A stretch of 64,000 nucleotides of DNA, from the NCBI GenBank assembly GCA_030068145.1, contig JAPJBO010000044.1, forward strand, positions 310,001-374,000. The letters run 5' to 3'. The notes below the pieces were generated by a model. That model ran no database searches. It had not been told where the DNA came from and saw only the letters and a list, made by a program, of their open reading frames with translations. Source of the DNA: Diplonema papillatum (Eukaryota > Euglenozoa > Diplonemea > Diplonemida > Diplonemidae). Shown here in pieces: positions 24,501 to 35,649 of the stretch; the first letter of the stretch is position 1; each line of letters opens with the position of its first letter. Both the position numbers and the translations under genes were made by a program.

Positions 24501-27500
24501 CCCGCGACAACACACGCCTGCCAGGCGCTCGTCCGTCAGTCAGAACGCCTCCCGGCTGCGCCACCATCGGTGCAATCATCATCTTTGACTGGGCCGCGGC
24601 TCGCACCGCGCCCATGACGTAACGACTTACGCCCGCCGTAGTAGTACGGGACAGTAGTGGGGCGACCGGATACTCTCCGGAGAGATGGTTCCTACACTCT
24701 CTCCCTCTGATTTTTTGTATCAAGAAGACCGCTTGAAGAATCTAGAGAAACACGGGAAGGACAGTGCTGCGGCCAACTGCTGCTCAACGCCCCGCTAACT
24801 CCACATGTAATCGATCTTGACGACGCAATGGCAGGCGACGACGTCATAAAGTAAGCCGACCTACGAGAAAGTGCATGCTAATCCATGTGGTTCATGTACT
24901 CAAAAGAATTCAATGCTCAACGAACACGACGCCGGCGGCATAGAAAAAGCAGGAAGTCTCTGTGGCAAGAAACCCCTAAAATACCGTCAAAGGCACGATG
25001 AGAGATGTTGAAAAAAAAAAAAGGGGTCCAACCGTTGTCGAACAACGAAAAAGCAAAGGAAGAGAACAGACCTTCGCATTTCTTTGAACAACGAGTGCTT
25101 TCTTAGAGGCCGCAAATCACGAAGCCCTCCGTTCAAAGAGCGCCCCTCAAAGGCAACTGGCTGAGCGATTTTTTGCCGGATGCGGAAGAAATACACGAGG
25201 GACTGCCTTGTGCTCATCTCGAAGGAGGCTAGAGGGGGAGAAAACAATACAACTACAAAGTGGCTCTTTTTTGTTGAACGCTTACGCCCGCCACTAAACC
25301 CAGATTTACTTGTGTTTCGTGTGGGCTACAGCACATTTACCTCCTTTGATCTATCGCAACTGGCAGTCTCCTCAAGCATTTCCTACAAAGCAGGTGCTTA
25401 GGGCTGACTGTTTTTTATTTTTGGCTCGCGCTCGCGCGCGCACGAATTTTTGCGAAACCTCGAAAAAAAAAAATAGTTGGGAAAAAAAAATAGTTGGGGA
25501 AAAAAAATAGTTGGGGAAAAAAAATAGTTGGGAAAAAAAAATAGTTGGGGAAAAAAAATAGTTTGTGCAGGGTCGACATGACCACTCGGACGACTCCGCC
25601 ACTTCTGGTCACTTACCTTACTACACGTTCTGGTGAAGCAAACTTCGGGCACTCGGAAATTTTTGAGTTATCTCGGACGCAAAAGTCCCCGCCTGGGAAC
25701 ACCTGCAAACTGCAGACACCTTGAACGATGCACGGTCGTGCAAGAAAATGAGAACCCTTCAAGAAAAGTCACAAGACTTTCAATTCTATTCTGTGGTGCA
25801 GACGATGCCTATTGGAGCACCTGTGCAGCACTACGGCTGCACAGGCACAACACTGCTACATAGGAAGGAAGGTAGGGAAACGAGAACTGCTTGCAAACGA
25901 GTCGGATAAGCCTGTGCTCTGTTTGTGTGGAAAGCCATCTAACTGCGATTGACTGAGGCTGAGGGGCGAAGAAGAACCCCTTGTGTTGTGAGACTGTACC
26001 TGGCCCGGAATCTGGGGTCATGGGCCCTACTACTGCTGGGACTGGGCTCGTGAGCTTGCCCATCCTTTTGGACGCATCTGCCACACTGTGGGCACCTTCT
26101 AGGCTGTGGAACTGCTTATTCGCATTGTTTCCTTTCAGTTTCCTGGCATCTGCAAGGAACTTCACGAAGCCGGGAGCGTCGACACTCGTTGCACAGATTC
26201 ATGCTCAGTGGAGTACTCTTCTCCCTGTTGCGAAAGCAGGATCCCTACCGACAGCGTAGGAGAGGAATAACCACCGACAGCCACTAGGATGGCAACCACC
26301 GGTGGCCACCCATGGTGGTTGCCCAACCATGCTCCGACTCTTCTGCAAACCCGAGCACTTCCCCTGGGGATGCATCTGTGCGAGGTCCTTCAGCAATCGA
26401 GAGGTCCAAAGCAAGCAGCCAACCTCGAGCATGTGCCAAAAGACACAAACTGGATCCATCGACGCCAACTTCACATCTATGATCTCTCTCCACGTCCGCT
26501 TCTACGTATCTCGTTGGCTTCATGGGAACCACGGGAAGTCCATGTGGACTCGCTGTTCATCAGCAAATCCCCAGCAACGGTGTACCATGTGCCTGCTGGT
26601 CTTGTCTTTTAGATACTTTGTGAACTCGTGTTGGCGTTGTCGGTATGTTTTCGGATAATTTTGAGGGGTTGAACTTAAAATGCATCCGAGAAGGGTGAAT
26701 GCCAACCCAAGATTGGACTCAGGGCTCGAATGGCACTGCGGCCAGGTGTCCGTCAAACTATTTTTTTTTTTTGTAATTTTCTGCCCTATTATTTTTTTTT
26801 TTAGCGCGCGCGCCCAGATTTTTTTGAGGTGCCCGAGCGCGAGCCAAAAATAAAAAATAGTCAGCCCTTATACAATAAAAATAACAAACCACGCAGGCAT
26901 GCAGCGGCAGCCAGCTCGCATATCGCGGCCCCCCGGCTGACGTTTGGGCGCTTGGGGTGACGATTCTGACGCTGCACACCGGTCGGGTATGCATTTTTCT
27001 GAGATGGCAAAAAACCGAGCGTAGCGAGCTTTTTTGTGGGATGGTTTTATTGTCCAAACAACCAGGCCTGCTCTCTCATTTTATTTTTACCAAACATGCA
27101 ATGTTGGAGGAAATAAGAACGCGTCACAAGCCATCCACGGCTTTTCCTTGCGCCCTGTACCAAGAAACAAACGTCCAGGGCAAAGCGTTCAACGAAAAAC
27201 AATTCCCTCCCCTCAATGAGGGCCTCATCATTTTCCGGTTTCAACCGGAACAGACCGGTACGGGCTACAAGGCAACCCCTGCTCAACTAGTGCTCGCCTG
27301 CCTTGATGGCACTTGCACTTTAAAGAACTCAATGCCCAACTTGTAGAACGTGAGGGGCCCAAGACTACACTCCACAAAGGAATGTACTTGGTGTCGGTCA
27401 CAAACAGTCCCGGACATGGCTAGCCATAACCCATAACGAAAGCGTGCACCAAATATACAACCCGTAACCATGCGACTAGTATACGATACCTTCAAGGAAC

Positions 27501-30500
27501 CTTTACGACAATGCGACTAGCATACGATACCTTAAAGGAACCTTTACGATAATGGTCACCCGGAGACTTTAAAACACCTGCAACAGCACCCGTTCCACAA
27601 CCACGATCAAAAGGCCCTGCGGCTCGCGGTGATGACTGACCACCCCCCGATTCCCAGCGGCAGCAGCCCCTCCTTCCGAGAGCTCGTCGCCGTGCTGATC
27701 AACAAGGACCCCCGTTGCTCCGCGAAGTCTGCTACCACAGCTTCTCCACCACCATCACAAATCACAATCCCCACAGTTACAGAGAGCGCGCTCTCAAATA
27801 AGTCGAATAGTCGGCAATAGGCAAGAAAGACACAGCACACGCATCGCCACTACTGCAGATACGATACGCATACTAGTATACGATATGAGTCGATGCCAAA
27901 AGGGGGGGGGGGGGGGTTTGGGCGGAAAAATCCCCGCATAGTTCACCAGGGTCTGACGGGTACTGAGGCCCCATACCCTTCCTAAAACATCATTCTGCGT
28001 TCAAATACGCCCTCAGAAGCCTCCGGAGAGCCTTCTATGATGTCCCAAATGCGATTTTGTGGGTTTTTAGGGGGTCCCCCCGTCTGCTGGCCGTAAACCG
28101 CCATAGAAGACACATATGCAACCTGATGCTGGGTCGCTCCTCGGAGCAAAATCTCGGCCTAAACACACGTTTTCGGCGTTCTCTATCATTCTCCAGGTGC
28201 ATTCGACCCTCGGACTTCATAAATTATCTCGCTTACAGGTGTTCCGGGGTGTGCAAAAACAAGGCGAATGGACCCTACAGACCGTACCACGCCCTGCCTG
28301 TCTATACAGGCTTTGGGGTCGAATTGCGCCGCCTTGGCGCCATGTGCACCGTTTTGGTCTCGTTTGTGCTGCTTTGGGATCCACTAAGAACTCTGGTCTG
28401 ATTTGCGGGACGCTTTGCTCGGTTTTGGTGCCCACTTTCACCGTTCAAAGTGCATCCAGTGGTGAAGACTTTGCGCCGAAGCTGGAGAGGAAGCGACCCA
28501 GTAGGCGCCACTTCACCGTGAGCGGGTCTCGGAACAGGACTCAAACTGGCCCAGGTGATACTGCCGACCATGGCGGGTGTGTGCGCCACACAGTTTGTCT
28601 GACCAAGCTCACTGCACAGGAGCTTGCCACACATCCCTCGGGTCATGTGCCGGCTGTGCAAAGTCATCCAGCGAGAAGCACTTTGCAGCCATGGGTGAGA
28701 AAGGTGCCAGAAGGGAAGACATTGCCAGGAAAGCTCTGAAAGCCTGCCCTGAAAGCGGTGAAGCCTGCTTCAAAATCATGAAGTGAACGCGTCGTAGTCA
28801 ACCGCTTCGACGACGATTGAGAACGGCTGATGATCGCCTGTTACTTAACGCTTGTCCTACTTCGTTCACCAAGCCTTGCAGAATCACCAGAGTAGCATGA
28901 TGCAGGTAGAAGCCTGAACAGGCCTTAGAACAGTGAAAGTGGGCGCCAAAACCGAGGAAAGCGTCCCGCAAATCAGACCAGAGTTCTTAATGGACCCCAA
29001 AGCAGCACAACCGAAGCCCGAAACGGTGGATGTGGCGCCAAAGCCGGTGCAATTTGACCCCAAAGCCTGTATAGACAGGCAGGGCGTAGTTCGGTCTGTC
29101 CCCAATGCAGGGGGCCATTCTCCTTATCTTTGCACGTCCCGGAACACCTGTGAGTGAAAGAAACCACGAAGCCCGAGGGTCGAATGCGCCTGGAGAGTGC
29201 TAGAGAACGCCGAAAACGTGTGTTTGGGCTGGGATCTTGCACAGAGAAGCGACCCAGCTTCAGGTTGCATATGTTTCTACTATGGCGGTTTACGGCCAGC
29301 AGACGGGGGGACCCCCTAAAAACCCACAAAATCGCATTTGGGACATCATAGAAGGCTCTCCGGAGGCTTCTGAGGGCGTATTTGAACGCAGAATGATGTT
29401 TTAGGAAGGGTATGGGGCCTCAGTACCCGTCAGACCCTGGTGAACTATGCGGGGATTTTTCCGCCCAAACCCCCCCCCCCCCCTTTTGGCATCGTACCAT
29501 ATATTAAAGGAACCTTTGCGACAATGGTCACCCGGAGACTTTAAAACACCTGCAAGAGCACCCGTTCCACAACCACGATCAAAAGGCCTTGCGGCTCGCG
29601 GGGATGACTGACCACCCCCCGATTCCCAGCGGCAGCAGCCCCTCCTTCCGAGAGCTCGTCGCCGTGCTGATCGACAAGGACCCCCGGTGGCGCCCCGTTG
29701 CTCCGCGAAGTCTGCTACCACAGCTTCTCTACCACCATCACAAAGTACAATCCCCACAGTCGCAGAGAGCGCGCTTTCAAATACGTCGAATAGTCGGCAA
29801 TAGGCAACAAAGACACAACACACAAGCACACGCATCACCACTACCGCAGATACGATACACACACTAGTATACGATGCCTTAAAGGAACCTTTACGACAAT
29901 GCGACTAGTATACGATACCTTAAAGGAACCTTTACGATAATGGTCACCCGGAGACAGTAAAACACCTGCAACAGCACCCGTTCCACAACCACGATCAAAA
30001 GGCCCTGCGGCTCGCGGTGATGACTGACCACCCCCCGATTCCCAGCGGCAGCAGCCCCTCCTTCCGAGAGCTCGTCGCCGTGCTGATCAACAAGGACCCC
30101 CGGTGGCGTCCTTCGCTCCGCGAAGTCTACTACCACAGCTTCTTCAAGGTCGAACCGGCGCCGTCGCCGATGCTGGGGCCCAACACGCTCGCCTCCGACG
30201 TGCCGAAGCCGAAGAATAACTACAAGCCGGGTTCCTCGAACGAGGCGACCCGCAACCTGTATCTGACCGACGTTTCCGAAGTCGAAAGCAGGCGGCTGTC
30301 CAGCATTTCCGAGAAGTCTGCCGTGGGCAACAGCGCGAGCTACCTCCGCGACGTCAGCAGGGACCTGAGCATCAGCAAGCGCCAGCGGGAGACTGGGTCG
30401 TCGGCGTCGACGGAAAATGGCTCGTCAGACCTCGCAGAGGACACCCAAGACGTCGTCTTGAAGGTGCCGCAAGCGAACCCCGGGGAATCCGACATTCTGC

Positions 30501-30637
30501 CTTCGGCAGACGGGAACCCGTTCGTGGACGAGTCTTCGGAGTGTAACGAGGAGCCTGACCCGCCGTCGTTCACCGACTACGACGTAGACGAAGCGATCTC
30601 CACGCGACAGCCCGCATTGTCGCCGCGCAACGACTGA
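19976..30637 (+). CDS. Four-helix membrane protein fused to a CaMKK-like pseudokinase (5 exons)
   Basis: Exons 19976-21568, 22605-22721, 23204-24241, 26915-26986 and 29975-30637, all phase 0, give 1160 residues. Helices lie at about 117-138, 184-212, 219-243 and 253-273, with a Cys pair (165, 170) in the first loop. A Pro/Ser-rich tail leads to a kinase domain at 728-997. It resembles CaMKK: ALKVYNK, an insert before RQEVAILKRLRH, and LLEVVDDPEHDRL. Lys755 and Glu788 are kept, but no glycine loop is visible, HRD is QTD, the following Lys is Arg871 and DFG is GFG (887-889). DVWALGV (925) and the subdomain XI Arg985 are present. It probably signals at a membrane by scaffolding, not catalysis. 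Joining the membrane and kinase exons rests on phase and open reading, so two genes remain possible. Confidence 0.75.
21772..22025 (+). mobile_element. MITE family G in kinase intron 1
   Basis: Termini AAATGCTCGACGATGCT and AGCAGCTACGTCGAGTATT are near-perfect inverse repeats over 16 bp. It is flanked by two direct copies (21594-21756 and 22029-22200) of another repeat starting TAACAATGC and containing GCTGGCAGCGTGTTTGGGAG. Confidence 0.78.
22605..22721 (+). CDS. Kinase-like gene exon 2 (basic linker)
   Basis: Thirty-nine codons between ACAACCGCAG and AAG|GTATGG, phase 0 on both sides. Encodes SMPLGLGGDSKEVKEARAIA and a basic stretch, MKRRASKRPS, that could be a phosphorylation site. Supported by phase match, donor quality and GC-rich codons, not by homology. 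Confidence 0.65.
23204..24241 (+). CDS. Kinase-like gene exon 3 (kinase subdomains I-VIII)
   Basis: Encodes 346 residues. The acceptor ACCACACAG at 23203 gives phase 0. The open frame further upstream runs into a MITE A end and is probably intron. Acidic and Ser-rich sequence precedes the kinase fold. Catalytic-loop sequence reads QTDIRPENVLL and the magnesium loop KLSGFGV. The activation-segment end is SSPAYFPPE, matching APE. Donor GAG|GTATTG. Confidence 0.85.
25189..25381 (-). mobile_element. MITE family A, inverted copy in kinase intron 3
   Basis: Bounded by AAATACACGAGGGACTGCC on the left and CTCCTCAAGCATTT on the right, with the typical interior. The shared flank CCTACAAAGCAGGTGC is followed directly by the Harbinger-like element. 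Confidence 0.72.
25401..26867. mobile_element. PIF/Harbinger-like DNA transposon with TTA target duplication
   Basis: The 1467-bp segment starts GGGCTGACTGTTTTTTATTT and ends with the inverse of GGGCTGACTATTTTTTATTT. The inverted repeats continue through GGCTCGCGCTCG, about 34 bp with one mismatch. TTA flanks both sides (25398-25400 and 26868-26870). A 3-bp TTA duplication and GG-starting termini are typical of PIF/Harbinger elements. Minus-strand frames at 26284-26756 and 25809-26165 are open for about 80-120 codons but I do not recognise a DDE transposase or Myb protein, so it may be a non-autonomous copy. A 17-bp A-rich tandem (about 25468-25562) lies just inside the left end. Confidence 0.72.
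26915..26986 (+). CDS. Kinase-like gene exon 4 (24-codon micro-exon, subdomain IX)
   Basis: Encodes LAYRGPPADVWALGVTILTL and HTGR. The DVWALGV motif is kinase subdomain IX. Acceptor GCAGCCAG and donor CGG|GTATGC are both phase 0, and the product fits between exon 3 (..FPPE) and exon 5 (HPFHNHDQ..) as PPE...DVW...GRHPF. It sits 47 bp after the Harbinger-like element. Confidence 0.85.
27587..27745 (+). pseudogene. Truncated copy 1 of kinase exon 5
   Basis: Begins at an acceptor identical to that of the real exon (ACACCTGCAACAG) and copies about 159 bp, encoding HPFHNHDQKALRLAVMTDHP and onward. About a dozen bases after GACCCCCG are lost relative to the exon, and similarity ends at CACAGCTTCT. 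Preceded by the right end of repeat N. It lies 2.39 kb upstream of the true exon. Confidence 0.88.
27890..29494. mobile_element. 1.6-kb foldback element with arms of about 550 bp
   Basis: The left arm (27890-28445) begins CGATGCCAAAAGGGG and is the imperfect inverse of the right arm (about 28930-29494), which ends CCCTTTTGGCATCG. Arms differ by scattered substitutions. The 480-bp centre contains a 70-codon frame ending HFAAMGEKGARREDIARKAL and KACPESGEACFKIMK-stop that looks coding but is unrecognised. A partial copy of the right end is at 7278-7547. Insertion lies between the two decoy exon copies in kinase intron 4. No convincing target duplication was found. Confidence 0.82.
29559..29729 (+). 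pseudogene. Truncated copy 2 of kinase exon 5
   Basis: A second copy of the exon 5 start, with the acceptor changed to TGCAAGAG. It keeps GACCCCCGGTGGCG, then has CCCGTTGCTCC instead of TCCTTCGCTCC, and diverges after CACAGCTTCT. Sequence after it (ACCACCATCACAAA to CTAGTATACGATGCC) matches the sequence after copy 1. The two copies are therefore units of one duplicated module separated by the foldback element. Confidence 0.88.
29975..30637 (+). CDS. Kinase-like gene exon 5 (subdomains X-XI and C-terminal tail)
   Basis: Acceptor CACCTGCAACAG at 29974, phase 0. Encodes HPFHNHDQKALRLAV, then ELVAVLINKDPRWRPSLREV, then YYHSFF, which is the C-terminal end of a kinase fold. A 160-residue Ser/acidic tail ends TRQPALSPRND-stop. 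The right end of repeat N lies 13 bp upstream of the acceptor. Confidence 0.87.
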   Translation, partial: HPFHNHDQKALRLAVMTDHPPIPSGSSPSFRELVAVLINKDPRWRPSLREVYYHSFFKVEPAPSPMLGPNTLASDVPKPKNNYKPGSSNEATRNLYLTDVSEVESRRLSSISEKSAVGNSASYLRDVSRDLSISKRQRETGSSASTENGSSDLAEDTQDVVLKVPQANPGESDILPSADGNPFVDESSECNEEPDPPSFTDYDVDEAISTRQPALSPRND

Positions 30638-30737
30638 AAACGGGCATCGGGAGGGAAGCTAGGCTATTCCCCCCCCCCCCGAGGCAGTGCTCTGCCTAAA
30701 CATTAAACTAAGATTTCCCCCCCCCCCGGGTTCGCCC

Positions 30738-31145
30738 TTTTGGTACTTCAACCATTGGTGCTGCACACGGCAACCCCATGTCCACTGTGCTCTGCGGAGT
30801 TTACTTCGCAGATTGCCACCGTAAAAAGAAGACGAGTCAGTGCTGCCTAGCGAGTCGCAGTCACAATCAGGGCGAGTGCCCTGAGTTCTTTATCTGATTG
30901 CTCAGACACGGTTGTAGGGGCCTTCTTCCCGTGACGGATTCGCCTGTGCTCTAGTAGCACGGGTGGTCCTGGCTGTGACGAGCTACGAACAGCCGCCTGA
31001 AAAACCAGACTCACACCGCAGTCCTGTCTGCAGACACTCAGGTTCCGCGCTGATGATGGTCCGCCTTATGTATCCGTGGCTTAAGTGGCCGAAACACGGC
31101 GCAGACGGGACCAGTGCGGTGTTGAGCACATATTGCGTTCTTGCA
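30738..31145 (+). repeat. Repeat B, long copy
   Basis: Begins TTTTGGTACTTCAACCATTG, as does 12719, and ends TTCTTGCAATCCCCCC. It is about 97% identical by eye to 12719-13140. Located about 100 bp after the kinase-like gene stop codon. Confidence 0.8.
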
Positions 31146-33969
31146 ATCCCCCCGATCAGGGGCTTATATGGATCTGAGAGATTTGGCGGGAAAGTTGGGA
31201 GTGCAGTGGGTGAAACTTGGGCAGTTGGAATGTTGCCTCTTGGCAGAAGGTTCCGACGCTTTTCGTCCCACGCAGGACACTGTGTCATGCTCGCCCAGCC
31301 AGGTGCCAACTTGGCAGTCAGAACGCGCTGCGGCAAGAAGATCGGGTAAAGGCGTTGAAGCAACAGTGTTTGTTTGTGTTCCAACTGAACGTTAGCCCCG
31401 ATCTAGTTTCCTGGCGCCGGCACCTGCTCCGGTCAATACAAGGCAAAAAGGTTTCGTGGTCTACGCAATCTAGATCTAGACTTCTCTGCAATTTGCAAAA
31501 GTCCCGCACATAGCTCCTGCATGCGTCGATTGGTATTCGAATCCTCGGAGCGAGTTGCTGTATCATGAGGTCGGCTAGAGGACTAGAGCGGCAGTCGTGG
31601 GTGCGATAACCCGAATATTGGCTGAGGTTGCGCTTTCGACTTGAGCTGCTCACACTTCTCCTTCCTGGCGCACTCGAGCATGACCAGCAGGTTCTGCATT
31701 TGGAGCTAAAAAGCCAGCGAGTGTGTCCTGTGATCGATCGAATCTCGCCCGCTTCTTCGGTGGCACGGTGCCCTGACTGACCCTGGCCAGTGCCCAATAA
31801 AAGAACTGCCTGTTCAGAAAATTATCACTTCTTTTTTTTCGAGACATTGCAATGTGTTCCAAAAATGTAAGCCTGAGCAATGAGCGAACTAACACCAAAC
31901 TGAAGATTCATGTCACTGTCACAGCTTACATGTCCGTGCTTCACATGGAGATCCCTAACTCAAGACATGTGTGGATGCGTCAACGCAACAGTTTTTGAAA
32001 GGAAAGCGAAAGAGCGAAGGCATATTTTTTTTCCCCACCCGCCCAAGTTTTTTTTTCGGGTAAACAGTAAACTTGGGAGACAGCCCAAGTTTGCTATTCA
32101 TATATAAGCCCCTGCCCCCGATGGCAACCCGCTCTGTCACGAGCTACGAACAGCCGCCTAACAAACCAGACTCACAAGGCTGTCGTGTCTGCAGGCATTC
32201 AGGTTCCGCGGTGATGATGGTCCGCTTGATGTGTCCAGTAGGCAGGGGAACCAAAAAGCGTCGTCGGCGTGCAGATTGGACTGCGAATCCGACCGCAACT
32301 GAGGCAACGCACGGCAATTCTACGACACCAGCGGAACGAAGGCTGGGCGGCAGTGTGAACCTGGGCTCCAGGACAGGAAAAACACCGAGCAAACAACAAC
32401 GGACAACGTCCGGAATCGTACGATGCCTCTCTACTAGAGGAGCTGGATCAGCCAACCGGCGGCAATACGCCGCAATAAGTATATTGCCTGACCCCACGTC
32501 CTGTTTTGTCTTGCGATGCACCGCTGATGCACACGTGTTGACGCGTCGTCAGTTGCAACGAGAGGTACCGGCTGCCGTCGTGTGCCGGGAGGTTCTCGAC
32601 CCTTTTTTGTCTTTGTGTCGCTTTGACGTGGCGTGAACTTTCCGCAAACATCGAGCCCGCCAGAGGGTTTGCTGTTTATACGCGTTTGTCATTTTGAATT
32701 AGCGTTGTGCTGTAGGTAGCAGTAGGTTGAGATGGAGTTTGCTCTGTACTGCGCTCTCAGAAGAAACCCAGAACACCATGCTTGCTCCTCTGCGCAACCA
32801 AAGACTGAAGGTCTTGCCGACAAGACTAGGATCTGAAGAACCAGGTCCAATGCTAGAGACCTCTTCTCCGACTTCCTAAGCAAAACAAATTTTGAAGAAC
32901 AAGACGACTCCAAGCAACACAACCAATGAAGTCGACAGACAACACAATACGTGCATCTTCCGCCGTCTAGATGCAATCTTCTCTGTTCTTCGCGTGTACA
33001 GAGTACAAACTCTCTGAGCACGGGAGAGGGGGATCTCCTGTATTGGCACTTTTTCCGTTGGCTTCGTTCAACTTTCATGTGCCTGGTTGTTCCGAAATTG
33101 TTCCCTTCAGTGCAAACGTTCTGTCAGTATAGTTCGTGGCTAATTGCTTAGAAAAGAATGCCGGGCGGAAATATGGTTGTAGGCGGGGGGAAGCAGTCTG
33201 GTATTGGCGTTCTTCCGGTGCCAAACCATCCATTTTCACCAACCGAGCCAAACCGCACAAAGGCTTTGGAGAAGGTAAAACGAGGGGAAAATCAAGTAAA
33301 GCCTATTTTCTTTGTCCGTGAAAACGGCCCAGAGAGACTAGGCGTTCCCGTCCACGTCTCTTGGTCCTCTTCATTCCTTGGTGAGAAGAGGTACACCTGA
33401 CGTCCGCTATCTCGCTCTTGACGAACATCCCCGCAAGACACCTCGTGGGTGCTGTCCTCCTCCTGTATGCGTGCAGTCTCTGGCCAACCAAGCACCCCAC
33501 AAGATTTACTCGTCTCTGTCAAAGTCTAGCTGGGACCGGTTCATTCGGACTCGTGGAGGCACGGGATCTGAACGTGTGAATCTTGGGATATAATTAAGCC
33601 GGTCCATCCCCTCCTGATAGGCCATGGTGTACCCTAGTACACCGTGATAGGCGGCGGCGTGCAGTTCCAACGATAGGGTCGACCGGCATATTAAATTCTT
33701 CGGTCGTTTCGTGGACGGATCGTACGACTCAGTCGCTCAAGGAAGAGACCGGTCAAATTGCCGGATTGTCCCTTTACGACTATAGCGTTGCGGCCACCTT
33801 CTCGGACAGACGGGTCATACACCCAACACGCAAAGCGAGGGCTAGGGTTTTCAAATCTTCCCCAAAGATCGCGAGCGGAAACCGAGACGGACTACGGGGT
33901 GCGCAAACGCACCGCGGCGAAAAGAGGCAAAAACATGTAGAACGTGGGGGGCCCAAGACTACATACCTC

Positions 33970-34145
33970 GAAGGAATGTACTTGGTGTCGGTCACGTACA
34001 ATCCCGGACATGGCTGGCCATTTTTTTGTAATGAAAGACTGTATACGAAAGAAACAACCCGCACTGTAAGAAACCCCATTTAACAGAGATCACCCAGAGT
34101 CTCTAAAATCCCGGAATTTCAAGCGAACTTTAACTCTAAAAAGGT
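33970..34145 (+). repeat. Repeat N copy
   Basis: Contains GAAGGAATGTACTTGGTGTC, CCCGGACATGGCTGGCCAT and, after an unrelated insertion, GATCACCCAGAGTCTCTAAA with the GAACTTTAACTCTAAAAAGG tail. A further right end with GTCACCCCGGAGACTTTAAA follows at 34208 after CTAGTATACGATACC, the same junction seen before the kinase exon copies. Confidence 0.7.
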
Positions 34146-35332
34146 GCTGCCACTACCGCAGGTACGATACGCACACTAGTATACGATACCTGGAACCTTT
34201 TTGACAATGGGTCACCCCGGAGACTTTAAACCCCCGGATCTTTAAAAAATCGACTGCCGGAGCGATGCTGCACTGTTTGGCTGCGAGGTCAATCCGCCCG
34301 GAACCCGTATTCTGAGGAGCATAGAGGGCTTACGCTCCGTTTTGGGTCTCAGACGTGTGGTCCACATGTGAACGTTTAAGGTTCGAGGGGAAAAAAACCT
34401 TTCCCCCCCCCTAATGAGCCCCTATGCGCGACGGGCAAAAAAAAATAGCGTCACTACTGACTTGGAGACACTTGCTTGTGCGGGCTTGGCGTGTCAGTCC
34501 GACCGTACCTGTGGGTGGAAGCAGATGCGGAGGAAAACAATAAATTTAGACTGATCAAAATCCACATGTGGTACCTGGATCCACACGTGGAAGCACGATC
34601 CATGAGTGGAACGTGTGGATTTCCACACGTTAATCTTTTGGGATTTTCTTCTTGTAAAAGCACCCGCTTTGTAGGAAATGCTTGAGGAGACTGCCAGTTG
34701 CGATAGATCAAAGGAGGTAAAATGTGCTGTAGCCCACGTAAGTCTGGGTTTAGTGGCGGGCGTAAGCGTTCAACAAAAACCACGTGTGGAACGTGTGGAT
34801 TTCCACACGTGGAGCGTAAGCCCTGATGCTTTGCTCGGGGGCTAGATGTCCTTCTTGTTCGCAGGCATACCCACCTGCACAGCCTCGTACTGCACCAGAA
34901 TCGTTCTGTCCAAATCCCCCCATCCCCCCCTTTGGTATTGCATGTCTCAATACATCTCATAGACTGCCCAACGGCAGTTTGAAACACGGTCGGTCCACCG
35001 GCCGCAAAGCGAACTTTGTCCTCCCGGGAAAAAAAAGAACGAAAGTGCAATCGGGGAGAACCCAGGAGAAAGAAACTCTGGCCTCTCAGCATCTCCGCAG
35101 TTCACCGCCTTTTTCTACCCCCCCCCCCCCCCTTTCACGCACATCGTGGTGTCGGTCGGAGTTTGACTAGCCAAAGTGAGTGAAAGAGTATAAGAGTACG
35201 TACAGTAGTGAGTAGAGTTAAGAACGAGTGTAAAAGAACGGAGGTAACACAAACTACCATACCAACGGACCACCGCAAATTTTCTTGCCTTTCCTTATCC
35301 TTCAAAACCAGCACCAAGACGCACTAACACAC

Positions 35333-35499
35333 ACACGGTGGAGTCCAGCCTCAGAAGCTGGAGTTTGCCCGTGTCACACCCGCTTTCCGGGTATGGATTG
35401 ACACACGTTTCGATTGTCGCAAACCCGCAAACCCGCTTTTCGCGTGCGACTCGGGCACACCCTCTTCATCTCCACCGTCCGAGGCTGGACCTCACTGTA
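35333..35499. mobile_element. MITE family K
   Basis: Starts ACACGGTGGAGTCCAGCCTC and ends with the inverse, GAGGCTGGACCTCACTGT. The interior contains CACACCCGCTTTCCGGGT hairpins. A better copy is 55094-55268; single ends lie at about 2337 and 11969. Confidence 0.68.
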
Positions 35500-35649
35500 C
35501 ACCCGCGCGTGTGAAACGGGGAAACCCCGGGTTCGGAATAGTGCGAAGAAGAAGAACCCGTTCCAGTGCAAGTCGTGGGTCTCTTTGCAAATCAAGTTGC
35601 CAGCTCAAGCCTTTGTTGGTTCGGCTGCGACGATGAGCCGGTCCACCCC

